Positions 1 through 5,101 of a stretch of 13,229 nucleotides of DNA are shown here, in pieces. The notes beneath the pieces were generated by a model that ran no database searches, was not told the DNA's origin, and saw nothing but the letters and a program-made list of their open reading frames with translations. Within the stretch, counting starts at the first letter, position 1; each line of letters opens with the position of its first letter. The stretch covers positions 1 to 13,229 of the forward strand of contig VBJE01000097.1 in NCBI GenBank assembly GCA_005879675.1, written 5' to 3'. The stretch comes from Chloroflexota bacterium. GTDB lineage: Bacteria; Chloroflexota; Dormibacteria; Dormibacterales; Dormibacteraceae. A program made the position numbers and the translations under genes.

Positions 1-1203
1 GCTGTCCGGGGTCGCATACAGCAGCTCGGTTCCGCCGGGCGACCACGCCTGGAACGTCGCTTTGCCCTGTCCGAGCGTGACGCTCTTGCCCGTCGCCAGG
101 TCGAGCACGAACAGGGCCTGGTCCTGGCTGTAGACGGCATGGGCGCCGTCGGGCGCGATGGAGATGACGGTGGGGGTACCGGTCGCCGGCAGGGCTGCGA
201 TCTGCTGGCTGGATCCGTCGCCGGCCCGCGAGTACAGCCCGTCGGCCGCTGCCCAGACGAACTGGTCCTTGCCCCAGCCGACCAGCGTCGGCGTGGGCGT
301 GACGTCGAACTCGTCGGTCTTGCCAGTGGCGAAAGTGAGGACGAAGACCTTGCCGTCCCGGATGTACGCGAGGCGATCGCCCGTCAGCGAGATCGCGGGC
401 GACGAGGCGCTGTCGGTTGCGATCACCGCGGGCGTGCCGCCCTTCACAGGCACGACCTTGAGCGCGCCCTTACCGTCCACGAAGTAGACCGACGACGAGT
501 CGGACGACCACTGCGCCGACAGCGACGTCGCGCCGCCAAGCGCCGTGACCTGGTGCTCGCCGAGCGAGGGGGACGGGGTCGGGCGCGGCGTCGGGGTTGC
601 CGCTGCAGTCGGCGGCGCTTGCGTCACGAAGGTGATCGTCTGTGGGGTTGCGAGGGGCTTGCCGGTGGCCGTTTTCGCGGTTGGCCCGATGGTCACCTGG
701 TACTGGGTGTTGGGGGCGAGGTTGCCACCAGCAGGCTGGACCGCCATCGTGTTCGCTTTCCAGGCGAAGGTGACGTTGGTCGCCGGCGAGATCTGCACGG
801 CGCGCTCCGTCGACGGGTGGTCCATCGGCTGGTTGAATGCGACGTGGATGGGCTGCTCGAGCGCGACGCTGCGTTCGCCGTCGACCGGGCTCTGGATCAC
901 GATCGTGTTGAAGCCGCCGGGTTGCTGCAGCGCGCTGTAGACGGCCACCGAGGCGATGAGCACCAGTCCGGCCGCGGCTCCGGCCCAAGCGAGGCCCGGT
1001 GGCGCGAATGCCCGGCGCCACCATGAGTTGCGGCCTTCGCCCATCGACCAGGCCTGGTTCATCAGCTGCCGGCGAAGGCCCGTGCGAAACGCCTCGTCGA
1101 GAGGTGGGTCGGGCGTGCGAGACGAGCTCAGCAGGCCGGCGATGCGCCGCAGCTCGGCGTCCGGGAGGACCTCGTCGAGCTCGGGGTCGTGGTACGAGTT
1201 CAT
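1..1203 (-). CDS. Membrane-anchored Ig-like/beta-propeller protein, probable anti-sigma factor (3' end cut by window edge)
   Basis: The reading frame runs 401 codons from the ATG at 1203-1201 to the left edge without a stop, so the C-terminus is missing. Residues 1-68 are a cytoplasmic-type N-terminus ending in WWRR. About 69-92 is one hydrophobic helix (LAWAGAAAGLVLIASVAVYS). About 100-195 resembles an SbsA-type bacterial Ig-like domain (SPVDGERSV, FNQPMDHPSTERAVQISP, LAPNTQYQVTI, TGKPL). About 198-213 is a Thr/Pro linker (TPTPRPTPSPS). From about 220 there are short repeats of TolB/WD40-like propeller type (WSSDSSSVYFVDG, ISLTGDRLAYIRDGKVFVL, APDGAHAVYSQDQALFVLDLATG). The ATG overlaps the sigma-factor stop as ATGA, and a GAGG lies 8 nt upstream of it, so the two are translationally coupled. 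By family precedent such a neighbour binds the sigma factor at the membrane and releases it on an outside signal. No zinc HxxxCxxC anti-sigma motif is present, so that role rests on context. The domain layout is more certain than the function. Confidence 0.8.
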   Translation of the reverse strand, partial: MNSYHDPELDEVLPDAELRRIAGLLSSSRTPDPPLDEAFRTGLRRQLMNQAWSMGEGRNSWWRRAFAPPGLAWAGAAAGLVLIASVAVYSALQQPGGFNTIVIQSPVDGERSVALEQPIHVAFNQPMDHPSTERAVQISPATNVTFAWKANTMAVQPAGGNLAPNTQYQVTIGPTAKTATGKPLATPQTITFVTQAPPTAAATPTPRPTPSPSLGEHQVTALGGATSLSAQWSSDSSSVYFVDGKGALKVVPVKGGTPAVIATDSASSPAISLTGDRLAYIRDGKVFVLTFATGKTDEFDVTPTPTLVGWGKDQFVWAAADGLYSRAGDGSSQQIAALPATGTPTVISIAPDGAHAVYSQDQALFVLDLATGKSVTLGQGKATFQAWSPGGTELLYATPDS

Positions 1204-1757
1204 TCGACGGGCCTCAGCGTCGCGGCCTCGTCGCGCAGCCTGGTCACGCCGCGGTGGATCAACAGCTTGACCGCGCCTGCCGACTTGCCCATGGCGACCG
1301 CGATGTCCTCGATCTTCATGTCTTCCTGGAACTTCAGGACGAGCGCGGTCCGCTGCTGGTGGGGCAGCGACTCGACCAGGGTCCAGATGCGTCGCAGCTC
1401 GTCGCGATGCGCGGCCAGGTCCTCGAGCGCCGGGCCCGCCACGGAAAGGTCGTGAAAGTCGTCCAGCGGCTGGGCTGTGCGCAGCGTGCGGTAGCGATCG
1501 GCGATCGCGTTGACCGCGATCTGGTACAGCCAGGCAGCAAAGGGCCGCCCCGTGTCCTGATAGCGGGGCATGGCCTTCAAAGCCTTCATGAAGACTTCTG
1601 AAGTGACGTCCTCTGCCGCGGTTTGCTCCCTCACTCTTGAATACACGAACCTGTAGATCTGCTGAAAGTGCCGGTCGTAGAGCGCCCCGAACTGCCGGGG
1701 GTCCCGCTGGGCGCGGTCGACGAGGTCTCGCTCCTCGTCACGGGACGCGTCGCTCAC
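1200..1757 (-). CDS. ECF-family RNA polymerase sigma factor
   Basis: A 185-residue protein, the normal length for a two-domain extracytoplasmic-function sigma factor. Sigma region 2 spans about 24-92: YDRHFQQIYRFVYSRV, then the AAEDVTSEVFMKAL core-binding and -10 recognition helices, then the FAAWLYQIAVNAIADRYR helix. A linker of about 30 residues follows. Sigma region 4 spans about 126-178 (LPHQQRTALVLKFQEDMKIEDIAVAMG, then SAGAVKLLIHRGVTRLR), a helix-turn-helix for the -35 element. Sigma regions 1 and 3 are absent. The start is GTG at 1757-1755. It is the only ATG/GTG/TTG between the preceding in-frame stop and the conserved region, though it has no obvious Shine-Dalgarno. The gene overlaps the downstream membrane protein by 4 bp, its likely anti-sigma partner. 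The ECF subgroup cannot be assigned by eye. Confidence 0.93.
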   Translation of the reverse strand: MSDASRDEERDLVDRAQRDPRQFGALYDRHFQQIYRFVYSRVREQTAAEDVTSEVFMKALKAMPRYQDTGRPFAAWLYQIAVNAIADRYRTLRTAQPLDDFHDLSVAGPALEDLAAHRDELRRIWTLVESLPHQQRTALVLKFQEDMKIEDIAVAMGKSAGAVKLLIHRGVTRLRDEAATLRPVE

Positions 1758-1782
1758 CGGCGATTCAGCCTGTGCCGCTTCA

Positions 1783-1806
1783 AACGGGAGGTCCTCCGAG
1801 GTGGTT
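1783..1806 (-). promoter_or_regulatory. Candidate ECF-type (autoregulatory) promoter for the sigma/anti-sigma pair
   Basis: Read on the minus strand, GTAACC (AAC at 1806-1804) is followed after 17 nt by CGTT (1786-1783). The layout AAC, 16-17 nt, CGT matches the general form of ECF promoters, which often drive the sigma factor's own gene. Transcription would begin around 1775, giving a leader of about 20 nt before the GTG at 1757. The motif is short and this GC-rich sequence could supply it by chance, so it is only a candidate. Confidence 0.3.
1787..1797. repeat. 11-bp perfect palindrome GGAGGTCCTCC
   Basis: Two 5-bp arms (GGAGG and CCTCC) flank a central T, inside the spacer of the candidate ECF promoter. 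It could be a protein-binding site or simply a GC-rich coincidence. On the minus strand it reads like a Shine-Dalgarno, but it lies about 30 nt before the sigma-factor GTG, too far to serve it. Confidence 0.25.
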
Positions 1807-1829
1807 ACGTACTTGGGTCACGGGCAGTC

Positions 1830-1842
1830 CTCGATTATCGAG
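1830..1842. promoter_or_regulatory. 13-bp perfect palindrome CTCGATTATCGAG, candidate operator
   Basis: Two 6-bp arms (CTCGAT and ATCGAG) flank one central base, near the middle of the 219-bp divergent spacer. It contains AT-rich bases that stand out from the surroundings. The size and symmetry suit a dimeric repressor. It does not match the known Bacillus PurBox or the E. coli PurR site, so the binding protein, if any, is unknown. The loop is too small for a transcript hairpin. Confidence 0.35.
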
Positions 1843-1866
1843 CCGCCCGCTTAACACTGGTCGCCC

Positions 1867-1896
1867 CAGGCCGATGGGCACGATATCTTGGGCCTG
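1867..1896. repeat. Short inverted repeat CAGGCC / GGCCTG with 18-nt loop
   Basis: CAGGCC at 1867-1872 is complementary to GGCCTG at 1891-1896, enclosing GATATC at 1882-1887. It lies upstream of the predicted purB promoter and is not followed by a T run, so it is not an intrinsic terminator for either block. The significance is low. Confidence 0.2.
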
Positions 1897-1911
1897 ACGG
1901 ATGCATGGTTA

Positions 1912-1921
1912 CAAGATCTTG
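1912..1921. promoter_or_regulatory. 10-bp perfect palindrome CAAGATCTTG at the -35 position of the purB promoter
   Basis: A complete 10-bp palindrome that ends 16 nt before the TATAAT at 1938. It therefore sits where the -35 element of the pur promoter would be. A regulator bound here would block or replace -35 contact, and no good TTGACA is seen at the right spacing. It is a plausible operator or activator site for the purine operon. This is inference from symmetry and position only. Confidence 0.35.
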
Positions 1922-1937
1922 ATTCGCCGGTCGTCGA

Positions 1938-1943
1938 TATAAT
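1938..1943 (+). promoter_or_regulatory. Consensus -10 box TATAAT of the probable pur operon promoter
   Basis: TATAAT is an exact match to the housekeeping -10 element in otherwise GC-rich DNA, 33 nt before the purB start. Transcription would start near 1950, leaving a leader of about 27 nt that is too short for a riboswitch. No convincing -35 hexamer is present at 16-18 nt spacing: GATCTT and ATCTTG are poor, and TTGATT at 1919-1924 is only 13 nt away. The -10 has no TG extension. The promoter may depend on an activator. Confidence 0.55.
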
Positions 1944-1961
1944 TCCAGCGTCCCCGGTGCT

Positions 1962-1979
1962 GAGAGGGAAAACGTCTTG
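1962..1979 (+). promoter_or_regulatory. Ribosome binding site and TTG start of purB
   Basis: GAGAGGG at 1962-1968 contains GAGG, whose last G lies 9 nt before the TTG at 1977-1979. Translation from this TTG gives MIERYSPPAMRAVW, which matches the usual adenylosuccinate lyase N-terminus (M-I/V-ERY, then a W). This supports TTG as the true start. Confidence 0.6.
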
Positions 1980-3845
1980 ATCGAGCGATACTCGCCGCCC
2001 GCGATGCGGGCGGTCTGGTCAGACCAGCACAGGTTCGAGCTCTGGCTCCGAATCGAGGTCCTCGCGTGCGAAGCCTGGGCGTCGCTGGGCCGGATCCCCG
2101 AATCCGCGCTGCCGAAGATCCGCAAAGGCACCTTCGATGCGGCAAAGATCGCAGAGGTCGAGTCACGAGTCGGCCACGACGTCATCGCATTCCTGACCGT
2201 CCTCAACCAGTCGATCGGGCAGCCCGAGGCGCGGTACGTCCACCTCGGGATGACCAGCCAGGACCTGAATGACACCGCCATGGCGGTGCAGATGGTGGAA
2301 TCGGCGCGGCAGATCGTGCACGATCTCGCCGCCGTCCGCGAGGCCGCGGCCGACCTGGCCATCAAGCACCGCCGGACGCTGATGGCCGGCCGCACGCACG
2401 GCATCGTCGCCGAACCGATCACGTTCGGTTTCAAGGTCGCAGGCTGGGTCGCGGAGCTGGATCGCTCGATCGCGCGCCTGCAGGCGGCCGCCGAGGATGC
2501 GGGCGTCGGCCGCGTCAGCGGCGCGGTGGGCACGCACGCGACCATCGATCCGCGCGTGGAGGAGCACGTTTGCAGCGAGCTAGGGCTGAAGGTCGACGTG
2601 GTCTCGACCCAGGTCGTGGCCCGAGACCGCCACGCAGGCTTCATGGCCGCGCTGGCGGCCGCCGCCGGAACCCTCGAACGGATCGCCACGGAGATCCGCC
2701 ACCTGCAGCGGAGCGAGGTCAGCGAGGCCTTCGAGCCGTTTGGCAAGGAGCAGAAGGGCAGCTCGGCGATGCCCCACAAGCGAAACCCGGTGCTGACCGA
2801 GCGGGTTTGCGGCCTCGCACGGGTGGTGCGCGGACACATGGTGACCGCGTTCGAGAACACGGCGCTCTGGCACGAGCGCGACATCAGCCACTCGTCCGCC
2901 GAGCGCGTCATCTTTCCCGATGCCTGCGCGGCCCTCGACTACATGGCCATCGAGATGACCAAGGTCCTTCGCGGTCTCGACGTGCGCCCGGAGCGCATGC
3001 TCGCGAACCTGCAGTTCGCCGGCGGCGTCGTGTTCTCCCAGCGCGTGCTGCTGGCGCTCGTGGAGAGCGGGATGTCCCGCGAGGACGCCTACCTTGTCGT
3101 CCAGAAGGCGGCGATGCAGGCGATGGACAATCCCGGCACAGGGTTTCGGACCTTGCTCGAGAAGAATGACGAGGTGGCGAATCGAATCGGTACCAGGATG
3201 GACCAGGTCTTCGCGCGAAATGATCGCGGGACCTCCCCTGACAGACACAGAGCTGCCGCTCAAGCTCTTCGCCCGGGGCAAGGTGCGCGACACCTACGAG
3301 CTGACCGACGACAAGCTGCTCATGGTGGCCACGGACCGGATCTCAGCCTTCGACCACGTGCTTCCCAACGGCATCCCCGACCGCGGCAAGGTGCTGACGC
3401 AGCTCTCGATCTTCTGGTTCTCGCAGACCGACACCTTCCAGCCCAACCACCTCATCTCGGGCATGGTCCCGGACCTGCCGGCCGTGCTGAAGAACTTCCG
3501 CGAGGAGCTCGCGGGCCGCTTCATGATCGTGCGCAAGGCGAAGCGCATCGATTTCGAGTGCGTGGTTCGCGGCTACCTCGCCGGCAGCGCATGGAAGGAG
3601 TACGAGGAGTCGCAGACGCTGGCCGGCGAGAAGATGCCGCCCGGGCTCCGGCAGAGCGAGAAGCTGGCCGCGCCGATGTTCTCGCCCGCGACGAAGGCCG
3701 AGTCCGGTCACGACGAGAACATCACGTTCGACCACATGAAGAAAGAGCTGGGCGACGACCTCGCGACCAAGCTGCGCGACGCGAGCCTGGAGCTCTACAA
3801 GTACGCGTCCGAGTTCTCCGCCCGCCGCGGCCTGATCCTTGCTGA
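1977..3845 (+). CDS. purB: Adenylosuccinate lyase PurB, with abnormal 3' end (homology stops near 3220; literal frame runs to 3845)
   Basis: It catalyses two fumarate-releasing steps: SAICAR to AICAR in IMP synthesis, and adenylosuccinate to AMP. Residues 1-410 look intact: GHDVIAF with His67, MTSQDLNDTA about 92-101, GRTHGIVAEP with His141 (catalytic acid region), DRHAGF about 217, the fumarase/lyase signature GSSAMPHKRNP at 261-271 with the catalytic serine, and ALWHERDISHSS about 296-307. The family normally ends with about 20 more residues containing a Y-x-L-x-H-V-D segment. Here the recognisable sequence stops at MDQVFAR (408-414). The frame then has no stop until 3843-3845 and reads 208 unrelated Arg/Ala-rich residues across purC. 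That tail is almost certainly not real protein. Either one indel or a small deletion lies at the purB/purC junction, or the assembly is wrong there. The true protein is probably about 415 residues. Confidence 0.85.
   Translation: MIERYSPPAMRAVWSDQHRFELWLRIEVLACEAWASLGRIPESALPKIRKGTFDAAKIAEVESRVGHDVIAFLTVLNQSIGQPEARYVHLGMTSQDLNDTAMAVQMVESARQIVHDLAAVREAAADLAIKHRRTLMAGRTHGIVAEPITFGFKVAGWVAELDRSIARLQAAAEDAGVGRVSGAVGTHATIDPRVEEHVCSELGLKVDVVSTQVVARDRHAGFMAALAAAAGTLERIATEIRHLQRSEVSEAFEPFGKEQKGSSAMPHKRNPVLTERVCGLARVVRGHMVTAFENTALWHERDISHSSAERVIFPDACAALDYMAIEMTKVLRGLDVRPERMLANLQFAGGVVFSQRVLLALVESGMSREDAYLVVQKAAMQAMDNPGTGFRTLLEKNDEVANRIGTRMDQVFARNDRGTSPDRHRAAAQALRPGQGARHLRADRRQAAHGGHGPDLSLRPRASQRHPRPRQGADAALDLLVLADRHLPAQPPHLGHGPGPAGRAEELPRGARGPLHDRAQGEAHRFRVRGSRLPRRQRMEGVRGVADAGRREDAARAPAEREAGRADVLARDEGRVRSRREHHVRPHEERAGRRPRDQAARREPGALQVRVRVLRPPRPDPC
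3201..3223 (+). other. Anomalous purB/purC junction (missing purB stop; candidate 1-nt indel in an A run)
   Basis: PurB reads MDQVFAR through 3218 and then AAT GAT CGC with no stop. purC begins with the ATG at 3220-3222. A TGA at 3221-3223 overlaps that ATG as ATGA, exactly like other junctions in this operon, but it is one frame away from purB. A single extra A in the run at 3218-3220 would make purB end as Ala-Arg-Lys-stop at that TGA. None of the three frames here encodes the usual Y-x-L-x-H-V-D tail, so that segment appears deleted or truly absent. Confidence 0.6.
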
Positions 3846-4140
3846 CACCAAGTTCGAGTTCGGCAAGATCGGCGACGACGTCATCCTCATCGACGAAGCC
3901 CTGACGCCGGACAGCTCGCGGTACTGGGACGCGCAGACGTACGTCGTCGGGACGTCGCCGGAGTCGTACGACAAGCAGTTCGTGCGCGACTGGCTGACGC
4001 GGTCGGGCTGGGACAAGGAGTCCGAGCCGCCGAAGCTGCCCCCCGACGTGGTCACGCAGACGCGCCTTCGCTACCTGACCGCATACCAGCGCCTGGTCGG
4101 CAAGCCCCTGTTTCCGCCCAAACCGAGGAACGAAAGATAG
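3220..4140 (+). CDS. purC: Phosphoribosylaminoimidazole-succinocarboxamide synthase (SAICAR synthetase)
   Basis: It joins CAIR and aspartate using ATP to give SAICAR, the substrate of the PurB encoded just upstream. The 306-residue length fits the longer (yeast ADE1-like) single-domain form rather than the ~240-residue E. coli type. Visible motifs are the ATP-binding loop GKVRDTYEL (20-28), TDRISAFDHVLPNGIPDRG (38-56), VRGYLAGSAWKEY (116-128), SGHDENITFD (162-171), ADTKFEFG (208-215) and DEALTPDSSRYW (225-236). The ATG at 3220 was chosen because it gives a normal short lead-in before the ATP loop. An upstream in-frame ATG at 3094 would add 42 arginine-rich residues encoded inside purB. The stop is TAG, 2 nt before purS. 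Confidence 0.95.
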   Translation: MIAGPPLTDTELPLKLFARGKVRDTYELTDDKLLMVATDRISAFDHVLPNGIPDRGKVLTQLSIFWFSQTDTFQPNHLISGMVPDLPAVLKNFREELAGRFMIVRKAKRIDFECVVRGYLAGSAWKEYEESQTLAGEKMPPGLRQSEKLAAPMFSPATKAESGHDENITFDHMKKELGDDLATKLRDASLELYKYASEFSARRGLILADTKFEFGKIGDDVILIDEALTPDSSRYWDAQTYVVGTSPESYDKQFVRDWLTRSGWDKESEPPKLPPDVVTQTRLRYLTAYQRLVGKPLFPPKPRNER

Positions 4141-4142
4141 AC

Positions 4143-4400
4143 ATGATTGCGCGCGTGCTCGTGACCCCGAAGCCGGTGGTGAACGACCCCCAGGGCCTGA
4201 CGGTCAAGCAGGGCCTCGCGTCGCTGGGCTTTCGCGAGGTGACCGACGTCCGCATCGGCAAGTACATAGAGATCAACCTCGAAGGGACCACCGAGCACGA
4301 GGCGAGGCAGCGCGTCGAGGAGATGTGCCGCCAGCTTCTGGCCAACCACGTCATCGAGGATTTCCGATTCGAGATCGAGCGGGAGCACTCCCGGAGGTGA
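4143..4400 (+). CDS. purS: Phosphoribosylformylglycinamidine synthase subunit PurS
   Basis: An 85-residue protein, the usual PurS length. PurS is the small bridging subunit that forms a complex with PurQ and the small PurL so that ammonia made by PurQ reaches the PurL active site. The fold signature is visible: ARVLVTPKPVVNDPQGLTV, then LASLGF, then EVTDVRIGKYIEINLEG, then EMCRQLLANHVIEDF. It starts at an ATG 2 nt after purC. Its TGA overlaps the purQ GTG as GTGA. Its presence agrees with the ~730-residue PurL encoded downstream instead of the ~1,300-residue fused form. Confidence 0.95.
   Translation: MIARVLVTPKPVVNDPQGLTVKQGLASLGFREVTDVRIGKYIEINLEGTTEHEARQRVEEMCRQLLANHVIEDFRFEIEREHSRR
4381..4399 (+). 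promoter_or_regulatory. Small hairpin GGGAG-CA-CTCCC beside the purQ start, embedded in an SD-like GGAGGTGA
   Basis: GGGAG (4381-4385) can pair with CTCCC (4388-4392) over a 2-nt gap, though so tight a loop would be strained. The purQ GTG (4397-4399) lies within GGAGGTGA (4393-4400), a near-perfect anti-16S match. That match is too close to serve its own GTG; GGGAG at 4381, 11 nt away, could do so. The arrangement may tie purQ translation to ribosomes finishing purS. A GTG at 4412 is another possible start, but it would remove the conserved FGVVV strand. Confidence 0.35.
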
Positions 4401-5101
4401 AGTTCGGGGTCGTGGTGTTCCCGGGCACCTGGTCCGACCGCGACTGCGGTTGGGTCATCGACCAGGTGCTGGGCCAGGACCTCGTCTACCTCTGGCACAA
4501 GGACACCGACCTCAAGGGCTGTGACTGCGTGATCCTCCCCGGCGGGTTCGCGTACGGCGACTACCTGCGGACAGGCGCGATCGCACGCTTTGCGCCGGTG
4601 ATGGAGCAGGTGGGCGAGTTCGCCGACCGCGGCGGGCTGGTATGGGGGATCTGCAACGGCTTCCAGGTCCTGTGCGAGGCCGGCCTGCTGCCGGGCGCGC
4701 TGATCCGCAACGCCTCGCTCGAGTTCCGCTGCGAGTGGACGCATCTCCTCGTCGAGCGCACCGACCTGCCGTTCACCTCGAGCTGCGCCGAGCGAGATGT
4801 CCTGCGGGTGCCGATCGCCCACGGGGAGGGCAGCTACTTCGCCGACCCCGCCACGCTGTCGCGCCTCGAGCAGCGCGGCCAGGTCGTGCTCCGGTACAGC
4901 GACGCCAACGGCCGCGTCATCCCGAGCGCCAACCCGAACGGATCGCTGCACAACATCGCGGGCATCGTCAACGCGCGCGGCAACGTCCTCGGGATGATGC
5001 CGCACCCGGAGCGATGCTCCGAGGCCGAGCTCGGCGGCACCGATGGTCTCAAACTGTTCCGCTCGGTGGCGGAGAGCGGGCTGAAGGTCCTGGTGTCTTG
5101 A
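4397..5101 (+). CDS. purQ: Phosphoribosylformylglycinamidine synthase, glutaminase subunit PurQ
   Basis: A class I glutamine amidotransferase that releases ammonia from glutamine for FGAM synthesis by PurL. From the GTG at 4397 the protein has 234 residues, within the normal range. Features in order: KFGVVVFPG at 2-10, LPGGFAYGDYLRTGAIAR at 47-64, the nucleophile elbow GICNGFQVL with Cys86, NASLEFRCEW about 105-114, AHGEG about 141-145, and MPHPER with His203 and Glu205 completing the triad. The GTG overlaps the purS stop (GTGA), and its TGA overlaps the purL TTG (TTGA). The start was chosen because KFGVVVFPG is the expected first strand; an upstream in-frame ATG at 4325 would add non-homologous sequence read through purS. 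Confidence 0.94.
   Translation: MKFGVVVFPGTWSDRDCGWVIDQVLGQDLVYLWHKDTDLKGCDCVILPGGFAYGDYLRTGAIARFAPVMEQVGEFADRGGLVWGICNGFQVLCEAGLLPGALIRNASLEFRCEWTHLLVERTDLPFTSSCAERDVLRVPIAHGEGSYFADPATLSRLEQRGQVVLRYSDANGRVIPSANPNGSLHNIAGIVNARGNVLGMMPHPERCSEAELGGTDGLKLFRSVAESGLKVLVS

Noticed and set aside
139..1026. Plus-strand frames opposite the membrane Ig-like protein
   Set aside because: Arg/Gly-rich with no domain signal. The minus-strand frame is open for 401 codons with a membrane helix, Ig-like and propeller features, and is coupled to the sigma factor.
1944..1976. A purine or other riboswitch ahead of purB
   Set aside because: With the -10 at 1938-1943 the leader is only about 27 nt, too short for an aptamer, and no terminator hairpin with a T run is visible.
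1835..2911. Minus-strand frame of 358 codons crossing the divergent spacer and purB
   Set aside because: Ser/Arg/Ala-rich shadow without motifs. It would cover the promoter region and the conserved purB N-terminus.
3222..3845. A genuine PurB fusion with a 208-residue C-terminal domain
   Set aside because: The extension is purC read in the wrong frame, Arg/Ala-rich and motif-free, and purC in its own frame is fully conserved over the same bases.
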